Below are positions 56,650 to 64,000 of a stretch of DNA of 64,000 nucleotides, in pieces. Below the pieces are notes generated by a model that saw only the letters and a list, made by a program, of their open reading frames with translations, was not told where the DNA came from and made no database searches. Origin of the DNA: Streptomyces sp. NBC_00289 (GTDB taxonomy: Bacteria; Actinomycetota; Actinomycetes; Streptomycetales; Streptomycetaceae); the NCBI RefSeq assembly GCF_041435115.1, contig NZ_CP108046.1, positions 3,348,001 to 3,412,000 of the forward strand. The letters run 5' to 3'. Both the position numbers and the translations under genes were made by a program. Numbering within the stretch: position 1 is the first letter of the stretch; every line of letters starts with the position of its first letter.

Positions 56650-57642
56650 TCAGCGGGTCTCGGCGACGGCCGTCCTCCTGCGACGCCACAGCGCCACCGG
56701 GACCACGCCGACGAGCGCGATGCCGTTCGGTGCCACCGTCAGGGCGGCGGAGGCCGACGACTGGTCGTTCAGACCGGGCTGGTCGAAGGTGTCGGGAACC
56801 GGCAGCGTGCCCCAGCGGTTGATCGGCCAGGCCTTGACCACGGCGCGGCCGACGACCTCCTTCACCGGGACCATGCCCTTGTGCTCGTCCGCCTGGTTGT
56901 AGCGGGAGTCGCGCGAGTTCTGCCGGTGGTCGCCCATCACCCAGATGGAGCCCTTGGGGACCTTCACCGTGAACTGGCCGCCCTGGTCGTCGACGCTGCA
57001 CGGAGTGTTGCCCGCGTACACGTACGACGACTCGTTCAGCGCCTTGCCGTTGACCTTCAGCGGGCCGGTGCCCTTGCACGAGACGGTGTCGCCGCCCACC
57101 CCGATGACGCGCTTGATCAGGTCCTTCTCCTCCGCGGACGGCATGAGGCCGATCCAGCTGAGGAAGGTCTGCACGGCGTTCGGGTTCGCCGTCGGCTCGC
57201 CGGCCAGCCAGTTGTCGGGGTCGTGGAAGACGACGACCTCGCCGCGCTCCGGCTCGGAGCCGAACCACGGGGTCAACTTGTCGACGAGGACGCGGTCACC
57301 CTGCTGGAGGGTGTTCTGCATCGAGTCGGAAGGAATCGAGAACGCCTGCACCAGGAACGTCTTGATCAGCAACGCGAGCACGAGCGCGATGCCGATCAGG
57401 ATCGGCAGCTCCTTCCAGAAGGAGCGGGGCTTCTTCGGCCCCCGGGCCGAGTCTCCCGGACCCTCGCCCTCGGGTCCCTGTGTCCTCGGCTCCTCACCCG
57501 TGCCCGGTCCGTCCTCCGTCGCTCCGGCGTCACTCCCGAAGGTCACGGCGCCGTCCGCGGCCGGGGCGTCCGCTTCCACGGGGCGTCCGCGGTGCTCCTC
57601 GCCGTCGTGTCCGGACCGTGCGCCAACCGCAACATCCCCCAC
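56650..57642 (-). CDS. lepB: Type I signal peptidase, copy 2
   Basis: A 330-residue signal peptidase I. Nucleophile Ser is in IPSDSMQNT and Lys in DLIKRVIGVGGD; box E GDHRQNSRDSR is present. N-terminal 70 residues are an acidic disordered extension, and a C-terminal hydrophobic segment follows. GTG 57642 is supported by GAGGAG at 57648-57653, even though it starts 113 bases inside the copy 3 frame. Confidence 0.94.
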   Translation of the reverse strand: MGDVAVGARSGHDGEEHRGRPVEADAPAADGAVTFGSDAGATEDGPGTGEEPRTQGPEGEGPGDSARGPKKPRSFWKELPILIGIALVLALLIKTFLVQAFSIPSDSMQNTLQQGDRVLVDKLTPWFGSEPERGEVVVFHDPDNWLAGEPTANPNAVQTFLSWIGLMPSAEEKDLIKRVIGVGGDTVSCKGTGPLKVNGKALNESSYVYAGNTPCSVDDQGGQFTVKVPKGSIWVMGDHRQNSRDSRYNQADEHKGMVPVKEVVGRAVVKAWPINRWGTLPVPDTFDQPGLNDQSSASAALTVAPNGIALVGVVPVALWRRRRTAVAETR

Positions 57643-58624
57643 GCCAACTCCTCACTCTGTGCCGCTGCCTGCCCCAGACGCGGCGCAGGCCCACCACTCC
57701 CATAACGAGCGGGAGTTCCGCAGGGCTCGGGAGTCGGATCATTCCGTTGAGATCCTCGGAGGCAACCCTATGCGACAGTTCGGGAGCCGCGGTCGACCCG
57801 GCTGCCGAGTCGGACACCGAAGCGAAGGTTTTCGGTTCGTCCAGTGAGGTCCAGTGTCCGAGCGGCCAGGCGATGACCTTGGCACGGCCCACCACCGAGT
57901 CGAGGGAGACCGTGCCGCCGTAGTCGGTGTTCTGGTGCGCGCGGGAGTCGGCGGAGTTTCCCCGGTGGTCGCCCATCACCCACAACCGCCCCTGCGGCAC
58001 GGTGATGTCGAACTCCGATTCGGAGGGGACGTTTCCCGGATACAGGTACGCCCCCTCCTCCAGGGGCACGCCGTTGACGGTGACCCGGCCCTGGGCGTCA
58101 CAGCACTTGACCCGGTCGCCGCCGACGCCGACGACCCGCTTGATGAGGTCCTTCTCATTGTCGGACGGCAGCAGGCCGATGAAGGTGAGCCCCTCCTTGA
58201 CCTGCTTGACGACGATGGGGTCGTCCTTCTTGGTGGTGGTCTGCTCGTCCTGGAGCCAGCCGCCGGGGTCCTTGAAGACGACGACGTCCCCGCGCTTGGG
58301 CTCGGAGCCGAACCAGGGGGTGAACTTGTCGACCAGGACACGGTCGCCGATCCGGATCGTCTGCTCCATCGAGCCGGACGGGATGACGAACGCCTGGAGA
58401 AGGAAGGTCTTCAGGACGAGCGCGATGAGGACCGCGACGCCGACCAGGAGGGGTATCTCCTTGACCGCGCTGCGCCTGCGGCGCCGCTTGACCTTGCGCT
58501 GGAGCTTGCGCCGGTCGGCGCGCGAGCGGCCGGCGGCCGATCCGGCGGCGCGCCGGGAGCCGGTGGGCAGCAGGTCCTCGGCCGCGCTGACGCCCGTACC
58601 GCGCCGTCTGCCCCGGTTACCCAT
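57530..58624 (-). CDS. lepB: Type I signal peptidase, copy 3
   Basis: A 364-residue signal peptidase I. Ser in IPSGSMEQT, Lys in DLIKRVVGVGGD and box E GDHRGNSADSR are present. The N-terminus is highly basic (KLQRKVKRRRRRSAVKE). The final 37 residues are Arg/Gly-rich and overlap the start of copy 2 by 113 bases in another frame; they are probably not functional sequence. ATG 58624 was taken; GTG 58630 is an alternative, both overlapping the copy 4 stop. Confidence 0.93.
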   Translation of the reverse strand: MGNRGRRRGTGVSAAEDLLPTGSRRAAGSAAGRSRADRRKLQRKVKRRRRRSAVKEIPLLVGVAVLIALVLKTFLLQAFVIPSGSMEQTIRIGDRVLVDKFTPWFGSEPKRGDVVVFKDPGGWLQDEQTTTKKDDPIVVKQVKEGLTFIGLLPSDNEKDLIKRVVGVGGDRVKCCDAQGRVTVNGVPLEEGAYLYPGNVPSESEFDITVPQGRLWVMGDHRGNSADSRAHQNTDYGGTVSLDSVVGRAKVIAWPLGHWTSLDEPKTFASVSDSAAGSTAAPELSHRVASEDLNGMIRLPSPAELPLVMGVVGLRRVWGRQRHRVRSWRGGCCGWRTVRTRRRGAPRTPRGSGRPGRGRRRDLRE

Positions 58625-59330
58625 GGGCACCGTCCGGGGCGGGCACGCGCGCGTAGGCGCCGGGCCGCTGCAGGCGGGTCCAGTGGGCGGTGGGCCACAC
58701 GATCCAGTCGGCGCGGCCGACGACCTCCCCGACCGGGATCATGCCGCCGCCCGGTGAACCGAGGTGGTCGCGGGAGTCGCTGGAGTCGCTGCGGTGGTCG
58801 CCGAGCACGAAAAGGGTGCCGTCGGGCACCGCGAGGTCGAAGGGCACCGTGGACGGACTGTCACCGGGGTACAGGAAAGTCGACTCGTCGACCGGCCGGC
58901 CGTTCACCCGGACCCTCCCCTCCTCGTCACAGCAGACCACGTGGTCTCCCCCCACACCCACAACGCGTTTGATGTAGTCCGCGTCCCCGAAGTAGCCCGT
59001 GCCGTCGAACACGACGACGTCGCCGCGCCGCGGCTCGGCACCAAAACGGTACGCCAACTTATTTACGAGAACCCGGTCCCCGATCCTCAATCCGGATTCC
59101 ATGGATCCGCTGGGAATCTGGAAGGGCTGCACCACGAATGTGTTGAGGACGAGCAAAAACAGCAGGCAGACCAGGAAGGTCAGCGTGATCCGCCCGCCGG
59201 GGAGCCAGTCGGTGATCCTCGACACCAACGCGAAACGCGACCGTCCCTCCGGCTCCTTCGGGTCCGAGGTCTCGGATCCCTGAGGGCGGGAGGAGCGGTC
59301 GCGCTCCGTCGGCTGTGCTTCGGTGTCCAT
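58617..59330 (-). CDS. lepB: Type I signal peptidase, copy 4
   Basis: A 237-residue signal peptidase I, first of the four in transcription order. Ser in IPSGSMESG, Lys in YIKRVVGVGGD, box E GDHRSDSSDSR. It has a single N-terminal anchor (ITLTFLVCLLFLLVLNTF) and lacks the C-terminal helix of the others. It begins 45 bases after the rplS stop, so it may belong to the ribosomal protein transcript. Confidence 0.95.
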   Translation of the reverse strand: MDTEAQPTERDRSSRPQGSETSDPKEPEGRSRFALVSRITDWLPGGRITLTFLVCLLFLLVLNTFVVQPFQIPSGSMESGLRIGDRVLVNKLAYRFGAEPRRGDVVVFDGTGYFGDADYIKRVVGVGGDHVVCCDEEGRVRVNGRPVDESTFLYPGDSPSTVPFDLAVPDGTLFVLGDHRSDSSDSRDHLGSPGGGMIPVGEVVGRADWIVWPTAHWTRLQRPGAYARVPAPDGAHG

Positions 59331-59375
59331 CGGGGCCAGATGCTATCCGGCCCTGCTGTGGTAACCGGCGCGAGA

Positions 59376-59726
59376 TCAGCGGTCGCGCTTCTCCTTGATC
59401 TTCGCGGCCTTGCCGCGCAGCTCGCGCAGGTAGTAGAGCTTCGCGCGACGCACGTCACCGCGGCTGACGAGCTCGATCTTCTCGACGATCGGGGTGTGCA
59501 CCGGGAAGGTGCGCTCGACGCCGACGGAGAACGAGACCTTGCGGACCGTGAAGGTCTCGCGGACACCGGCGCCCTGGCGGCGGATGACGACGCCCTTGAA
59601 CTGCTGCACACGAGAGCGGTTGCCCTCGATGACGCGGACGTGGACGTTGACGGTGTCACCCGGGCGGAAGGCCGGGATGTCGGTCCGCAGCGATGCGGAG
59701 TCGACGGAGTCGAGCAGGTGAGCCAT
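59376..59726 (-). CDS. rplS: 50S ribosomal protein L19
   Basis: A 116-residue L19, at the interface between subunits. Signature [34 protein letters not shown] and [22 protein letters not shown] 59726 gives the standard start [13 protein letters not shown]; the upstream frame start adds nine atypical residues. It sits between trmD and the signal peptidases. Confidence 0.97.
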   Translation of the reverse strand: MAHLLDSVDSASLRTDIPAFRPGDTVNVHVRVIEGNRSRVQQFKGVVIRRQGAGVRETFTVRKVSFSVGVERTFPVHTPIVEKIELVSRGDVRRAKLYYLRELRGKAAKIKEKRDR

Positions 59727-59859
59727 TTCGTCTGCTTTCTTCGTCAATGCCACAGGTCATCGACGGAAGTTGATGTTCTGGATGAGAGCCGTGCGCGTCG
59801 GGGCGGGCGTCGTGTCCCCCTGTGGCAGGGGCGCACGCCGGACGGCACACAACAGCGGC

Positions 59860-60693
59860 CTATTGTTCCATGCCCTCTGGCCTGCGCCAAAATCGGCCGT
59901 GGGACTCCCCCTCGGGGTCCGGGGCCCAGCCCAGGATGGAGAGCATCTCGCGGTCCTTCTTGTCGAAGGCCTTGGGCTCGCATCGCTCGATGAGGTCGGG
60001 CCGGTTGGCCGCGGTACGCCGCAGCGCCTCGTCGCGGCGCCAGCGGGCGATCTTGCCGTGGTGCCCGCTGAGCAGCACGTCCGGGATGCCCTGGCCGCGC
60101 CACTCGGGCGGCTTGGTGTAGACGGGCCCCTCCAGGAGGTTGGCCATCGCTCCCGGCGCGAAGGAGTCGTCCCGGTGCGACTCGGCGTTGCCCAGGACAC
60201 CGGGCAGCAGCCGCGCCACGGCCTCGGTGACGACGAGCACGGCCGCCTCACCGCCGGCCAGGACGTAGTCGCCGATGGACACCTCGTACACGGGCATCCG
60301 GGCGGCGTACTCGTCGACGACACGGCGGTCGATGCCCTCGTAGCGAGCCGGCGTGAAGACCAGCCACGGGCGCTCGGAAAGTTCGACGGCGAGTTCCTGG
60401 GTGAAGGGGCGGCCGCTGGGTGTGGGGACGACGAGGGCCGGCGCGTGGGAGCCCGTCTCGTAGCCGTCGGCCAGCACGGAGTCCAGGGCGTCGCCCCACG
60501 GCTCGGTCTTCATCACCATGCCGGGACCGCCGCCGTACGGGGTGTCGTCGACGGTGTTGTGCCGGTCGTACGTCCAGGAGCGCAGGTCGTGCACGTGCAC
60601 GTTCAGCTGTCCACGCGCGCGTGCCTTGCCGACGAGGGAGACGTTCAGCGGCTCCAGGTACTCCGGGAAGATCGTGACGACGTCGAGCCGCAT
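59860..60693 (-). CDS. trmD: tRNA (guanine-N1)-methyltransferase TrmD
   Basis: A 277-residue SPOUT methyltransferase that makes m1G37 in tRNAs and prevents frameshifting. Conserved [26 protein letters not shown], the trefoil-knot segment YEVSIGDYVLAGGEAA and SGHHGKIARWRRDEAL are present. ATG 60693 overlaps the rimM stop (TGATG). Full length and intact. Confidence 0.98.
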   Translation of the reverse strand: MRLDVVTIFPEYLEPLNVSLVGKARARGQLNVHVHDLRSWTYDRHNTVDDTPYGGGPGMVMKTEPWGDALDSVLADGYETGSHAPALVVPTPSGRPFTQELAVELSERPWLVFTPARYEGIDRRVVDEYAARMPVYEVSIGDYVLAGGEAAVLVVTEAVARLLPGVLGNAESHRDDSFAPGAMANLLEGPVYTKPPEWRGQGIPDVLLSGHHGKIARWRRDEALRRTAANRPDLIERCEPKAFDKKDREMLSILGWAPDPEGESHGRFWRRPEGMEQ

Positions 60694-61247
60694 CACGCCT
60701 CTTCCCCGGACTCGTCCCTCGAGGAGGCGATCTCGGCCCGGTCGTCGATCAGGCCGGGGGGCGGGTCGATGACCGCGCGCTGCTCCGTCAGGTCGATCTC
60801 GGTGACGATCTGCTCGACGAACGGGATCAGCACCTCCGTGCCGTCCGGCCGCTCCACGACGAAGAGGTCCTGGGAGGGCAGGTGCGAGATCTCGGTGATC
60901 CGGCCCACCTCGACGCCGTCCTTGGTCACCACGTCCAGGTCCATCAGCTGGTGGTCGTAGTACTCGTCCTCCTCCTCGGGGAGAGCCTCCGGATCCACCT
61001 CGGCGATCAGCAGGGTGTTGCGCAGCGCCTCGGCGGCGTTGCGGTCACGCACGCCCGCGAAGCGCAGCAGGAGGCGGCCACTGTGGACGCGGCCCGTCTC
61101 GATGGTCAGCGGTCCGGTCGAGGCCGGGTCGGTGGCCAGGACGGCGCCGGGGGCGAGCCTCAGTTCCGGCTCGTCGGTGCGTACCTCGACGGTGACCTCG
61201 CCCTTGATGCCGTGGGCGCGGCCGACGCGAGCGACTACCAGCTGCAC
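60693..61247 (-). CDS. rimM: 16S rRNA processing protein RimM
   Basis: A 184-residue RimM, needed for maturation of the 30S head. The N-terminal RimM domain begins [20 protein letters not shown]; the C-terminal PRC-barrel has [20 protein letters not shown] and [14 protein letters not shown] [15 protein letters not shown]. The tail is acidic. It is coupled to trmD; a hairpin separates it from khpA upstream. Confidence 0.97.
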   Translation of the reverse strand: MQLVVARVGRAHGIKGEVTVEVRTDEPELRLAPGAVLATDPASTGPLTIETGRVHSGRLLLRFAGVRDRNAAEALRNTLLIAEVDPEALPEEEDEYYDHQLMDLDVVTKDGVEVGRITEISHLPSQDLFVVERPDGTEVLIPFVEQIVTEIDLTEQRAVIDPPPGLIDDRAEIASSRDESGEEA

Positions 61248-61304
61248 TTGTGTTGATCTCCTGTCGTACGAGCGGCCGTACGACCCCGAGGGTCATACGA
61301 CGTC

Positions 61305-61337
61305 GGGCCGGGGAGGGCCAGTGGCCCTCCCCGGCCC
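61305..61337 (-). terminator. Perfect hairpin between khpA and rimM
   Basis: A 15-bp perfect stem (GGGCCGGGGAGGGCC) with an AGT loop in the 112-bp gap between khpA and rimM. As the operon continues, it probably attenuates rather than fully ends transcription. Confidence 0.85.
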
Positions 61338-61359
61338 GAGCCGGTGCTGTGTTTCGACG

Positions 61360-61599
61360 TCAGCGGACGTGGTCCACGTCGACGAGGTCGACACGGACTC
61401 CGCGGCCGCCGATGGCGCCCACGACGGTGCGCAGGGCACGAGCGGTACGGCCGTTGCGACCGATCACCTTGCCGAGGTCGTCGGGATGGACCCGGACCTC
61501 GAGCACGCGCCCGCGGCGCAGGTCACGCGAGGCGACCTGCACATCGTCGGGGTTGTCGACGATGCCCTTCACGAGGTGCTCGAGAGCCTCCTCGAGCAT
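61360..61599 (-). CDS. khpA: KH-domain RNA-binding protein KhpA
   Basis: A 79-residue single KH-domain RNA-binding protein: LEEALEHLVKGIVDNPDDVQ then the KH GxxG loop as KVIGRNGRTARAL. The family partners KhpB/Jag and binds RNA. It is two bases downstream of rpsP and next to rimM, the usual operon. Confidence 0.96.
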   Translation of the reverse strand: MLEEALEHLVKGIVDNPDDVQVASRDLRRGRVLEVRVHPDDLGKVIGRNGRTARALRTVVGAIGGRGVRVDLVDVDHVR

Positions 61600-61601
61600 G
61601 C

Positions 61602-62030
61602 TCAGGCCTCGGTCGGCGCAGACGCAGAGGACTCAGCGGTGGCCTCGTCCTTCTTCTCGGCCTTCTTCTTCTGGGTGATGGCCTCACCCTTGCCCTCGTC
61701 GTCGCCACCAAGGGCTTCGAACAGCGGACGCGCGGCCTTCGGGGCCGGCTGCAGCAGCGGAGCCGGGGCGGGCTCGCCCTTGAACTTCTGCCAGTCGCCG
61801 GTCTTCTTCAGGATCGCGAGCACGGGCTCGGTCGGCTGCGCGCCGACGGAGAGCCAGTAGGCCACGCGGTCCGCGTCGACCTCCATGCGCGAGGGGTTCT
61901 GCACCGGGTGGTACAGGCCGATCTCCTCGATGGCCCGGCCGTCACGGCGGGTACGGGAGTCGGCGACGACGATGCGGTAGTGAGGCGCGCGGATCTTGCC
62001 CAGACGCTTCAGCTTGATCTTGACTGCCAC
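61602..62030 (-). CDS. rpsP: 30S ribosomal protein S16
   Basis: A 142-residue S16. The core, residues 1-80 ([20 protein letters not shown], then [17 protein letters not shown]), is normal. The extra 60-residue Lys/Ala/Glu tail ([19 protein letters not shown]) is common in actinobacteria. AGGAGACACC precedes ATG 62030. It is the first gene of the rpsP-khpA-rimM-trmD-rplS unit. Confidence 0.98.
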   Translation of the reverse strand: MAVKIKLKRLGKIRAPHYRIVVADSRTRRDGRAIEEIGLYHPVQNPSRMEVDADRVAYWLSVGAQPTEPVLAILKKTGDWQKFKGEPAPAPLLQPAPKAARPLFEALGGDDEGKGEAITQKKKAEKKDEATAESSASAPTEA

Positions 62031-62272
62031 GGAAGTGGTGTCTCCTGGTCTTGACGTGGTTGGGCACGGCGAGATGGCCGCGTGGGGTTGCGGTACCCGA
62101 GTGCCCGATGGACGCGTCAGCCGGAGGAGAGAGGGGTCCTATGCGACTGTCGAGTACAGCTAGCCATTGTGCCACACCGCGCGGGTCGCCCTTACCCCGG
62201 TTCTGCGGGCATGCCTGAACGACACCCGGCCCCTGGGGGCCTCCGTCGAGCGCGCCCGCGGTTGCCCCGGCG

Positions 62273-62328
62273 GCCCGGTCCTCCCCGCGAGGCCACGGGT
62301 GCACGCGACCGCGCGGGGAGGACCGGGC
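62273..62328 (-). terminator. Long hairpin in the 361-bp rpsP upstream gap
   Basis: Perfect 17-base arms (GCCCGGTCCTCCCCGCG and complement) with a 22-base loop lie between the SprT-like gene and rpsP, 64 bases after the former's stop. The rest of the gap 62031-62391 must hold the rpsP promoter: TGGCACAAT on the minus strand near 62165-62173 is a candidate -10 but has no clear -35. No gene is visible. Confidence 0.8.
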
Positions 62329-62391
62329 ACCGGCACGCCCGCGTCCACACCGTCTGCTCGTCCGACACCCACGAGATGCCGGGATGGGCAG

Positions 62392-62994
62392 TCAGCTCGC
62401 CGCCGCGCCCACGACCTCCGGGATACGGAACGGCTTTCCGCAGCCGCCGCACACGATCGGCGCCTGGGCGAGTACGGACGGGACGACCCGGACGTTGCGG
62501 CCGCAGTCGCAGACGGCCTTCACGCGCACGCCTCCGCCCGAGGAGCCGTGCCGGGCGGCGGGTCCGCGGAAGGAACGGGCCGTGTCCGCGGCGGTCGCGG
62601 CCGTGTGGGCCTTGAGGGCGCGATGGAGGCGTTCCATGGTCGGGCGGTAGCGGCGTTTGGCCTCGGGGTTGAGCGTGACCAGGGAGAAACCGCTGCTGGG
62701 GTGCGGTTCCTCGGGATGGTCCAGGCCCAGCTCCTCGGCGATCGCGAGGAATCGGCGGTTGTGGTAGCGGCCGGCACGGGACGTGTCGCGCACACCGCGC
62801 GAGGCGGCGATGCCATGGACTGCCTCGTGAAGCAGCCGCTCGAAGGAGAGCTCGTGCCCGCAGGCGGACGAGGACTCTCCGATCAGAGACTCGGGCGCGG
62901 CAAGATCGGGCAGCTCGGGGTGGTACCGCTGAATGTCGGCCCACGCCTGCGCCAGTTCTGCGGCGAGAACAGGTGGTGTCTGTGTCGTGCTCAC
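62392..62994 (-). CDS. SprT-like zinc metalloprotease-type protein
   Basis: A 200-residue protein with a complete HExxH (HEAVH at residues 56-60) in SFERLLHEAVHGIAASRGV, followed by GRYHNRRFLAIAEELGL, the SprT-like pattern. A C-terminal zinc ribbon has VCDCGRNVRVV and VCGGCGKPFRI. SprT/SPRTN-like proteins cut protein-DNA crosslinks, but many bacterial members are uncharacterised. GTG 62994 gives a compact N-terminus (STTQTPPVLAAELAQAW). It is located between proS and rpsP on the same strand. Confidence 0.85.
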   Translation of the reverse strand: MSTTQTPPVLAAELAQAWADIQRYHPELPDLAAPESLIGESSSACGHELSFERLLHEAVHGIAASRGVRDTSRAGRYHNRRFLAIAEELGLDHPEEPHPSSGFSLVTLNPEAKRRYRPTMERLHRALKAHTAATAADTARSFRGPAARHGSSGGGVRVKAVCDCGRNVRVVPSVLAQAPIVCGGCGKPFRIPEVVGAAAS

Positions 62995-63255
62995 GTAATG
63001 ACAACGAGCCGGGGTGCCCCTGTGTTCCGATTCCGGGGCATCCCAAATAATTTGCACGTACCCGTCAGTTGCCGCTGATGCGTCCTGACGAGGGCTAGTG
63101 CGCTGATCTGCGGAGAAGCCTCACAGCTCGTACCAAGCTGGTGCGTAGTCTGACGTACGCCCCCGCGCGTAGACGATGTCCGCACGCGGGGGCGGCTGTG
63201 GTCCGCGGATGCGCAAGGGGCGTTTCGGCCGCTCTCGCACCGGAAGGGGCTCACC

Positions 63256-64000
63256 TCAGTAAGCGCGCGCGACGACCGCGACGTTACCGGGCGCGTCCTC
63301 GGTCTCGGGCACCGACCCGTCCTCGGCGACCAGACACCGTACGGTCACGGCGTGCTCGGCCAGTCTGGCCTCGCCTTCTTCGCCGAGTGTCGCCCACGGG
63401 ATGCGCGCCCACCCGCCGGCGCCGGCCGCCTCCACGGCCTCCTCGATCGTCGACACCTCCGACGTACGGGACAGTCGCCGCTCGCGCGACTGCTTCAGCA
63501 GCAGTGCCTGGTCCTCCTCCAGGACCCCGGGGAGCAGTCCGACGAGGGCGTCGACGGCCACCGGCTCCTTGCCTCCCGGGATGCGGCGGGCCAGCATCGC
63601 CGTGCCGTTCTCCAGGTCACGGGGGCCGACCTCGATCCGTACGGGCACGCCCTTCAGTTCCCAGTCGACGGCGCGGCGCCCGAAGGGGATGTCCGTACGG
63701 TCGTCCACCCGCACGCGTACGCCCGCCGCCTTCAGCCGGTCGCCGATCTCGCGGACCTTGGCGAGAACCGGCTCGTCGCCCTTGATGGCGAGGACGACGA
63801 CCTGGATCTGCGCGAGGTTCGGCGGGACCCGCAGGCCGTTGTCGTCGCCGTGCATCATCACCAGGGCGCCGATCATGCGGGTCGTCGAGCCCCAGGAGGT
63901 CTGCCAGACGAGTTCCTGCCGGCCTTCCCTGGACAGGTACCGGGTGTTGAATGCCTTGGCGAAGTTCTGGCCCAAGTCCTCGTAGACCTCGCGGTGGATG
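63256..64000 (-). CDS. proS: Archaeal-type prolyl-tRNA synthetase, partial, apparently internally deleted
   Basis: The visible 247 residues are the C-terminal part of an archaeal/eukaryal-type ProRS: QTSWGSTTRMIGALVMMHGD, the anticodon-binding domain starting VPPNLAQIQVVVLAIKGDEP, and a terminal VAVVARAY. The frame is open to the window edge, so the 5' end is off-window. In intact enzymes about 45 residues, including the catalytic KEKFAG...DGKALQ...GTSHxLG region, lie between the HREVYED-type helix and LGxNFxxAF. Here HREVYED is joined directly to LGQNFAKAF, with codon TTG at 63973-63975. If so, the enzyme is dead or this is a decaying second copy. Confidence 0.8.
   Translation of the reverse strand, partial: IHREVYEDLGQNFAKAFNTRYLSREGRQELVWQTSWGSTTRMIGALVMMHGDDNGLRVPPNLAQIQVVVLAIKGDEPVLAKVREIGDRLKAAGVRVRVDDRTDIPFGRRAVDWELKGVPVRIEVGPRDLENGTAMLARRIPGGKEPVAVDALVGLLPGVLEEDQALLLKQSRERRLSRTSEVSTIEEAVEAAGAGGWARIPWATLGEEGEARLAEHAVTVRCLVAEDGSVPETEDAPGNVAVVARAY

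Overview
The window is chromosomal DNA of a Streptomyces species. The evidence is the very high G+C with G/C-ending codons, the sporulation sigma factor gene whiG, four tandem type I signal peptidase genes, LAETG/class-F sortase surface proteins, and a core gene order (rpsP-khpA-rimM-trmD-rplS-lepB x4 ... comM-dprA-whiG ... rpsB-tsf-pyrH-frr-cdsA-rlmN) that I recognise from Streptomyces chromosomes. Most genes overlap by 1-4 bases (ATGA, TGATG, GTGA), so many are translationally coupled.

Region 1 (1-20 kb) is an extracellular-type contractile injection system (eCIS) locus: a Pvc16-type DUF4255 protein, an AAA+ ATPase, a membrane-anchored RICIN lectin protein, a DUF4157 'eCIS core' protein, sheath, two tube proteins, two small assembly proteins, a LysM tube/hub protein, a VgrG-type spike, a gp25-like baseplate protein, a baseplate J protein, a tail protein I-like protein and a zinc-ribbon/transmembrane/discoidin-like protein. 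A 1338-residue, mostly disordered protein built around 19 VQR motifs sits inside the locus; I could not assign it to any family. There are no capsid, portal, terminase, integrase or lysis genes, so this is not a prophage.

Region 2 (20-25.4 kb): an ECF sigma factor with a membrane partner, a class F sortase with a secreted partner that lacks a sorting motif, and a large secreted alpha/beta hydrolase.

Region 3 (25.4-30.6 kb): polyamine/GABA catabolism, with a PotD-like binding lipoprotein, an aminobutyraldehyde dehydrogenase, an Lrp/AsnC regulator and a class III aminotransferase arranged around a shared divergent promoter region. Regions 30.7-36.3 kb carry an ABC exporter pair, a VOC protein, a LOG-family protein, a LAETG surface protein with a near-consensus promoter, and a mycothiol-dependent-type enzyme.

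Region 4 (36.3-40.2 kb): thiBPQ thiamine importer under a TPP riboswitch with a following hairpin. Then come rlmN and a less GC-rich double-CYTH membrane protein that interrupts the core backbone.

Region 5 (44-64 kb): core genes for phospholipid synthesis, translation, DNA uptake/processing, development (whiG), signal peptidases, and tRNA/rRNA maturation. It ends in a SprT-like protein and the 3' part of an archaeal-type proS that seems to lack an internal segment.
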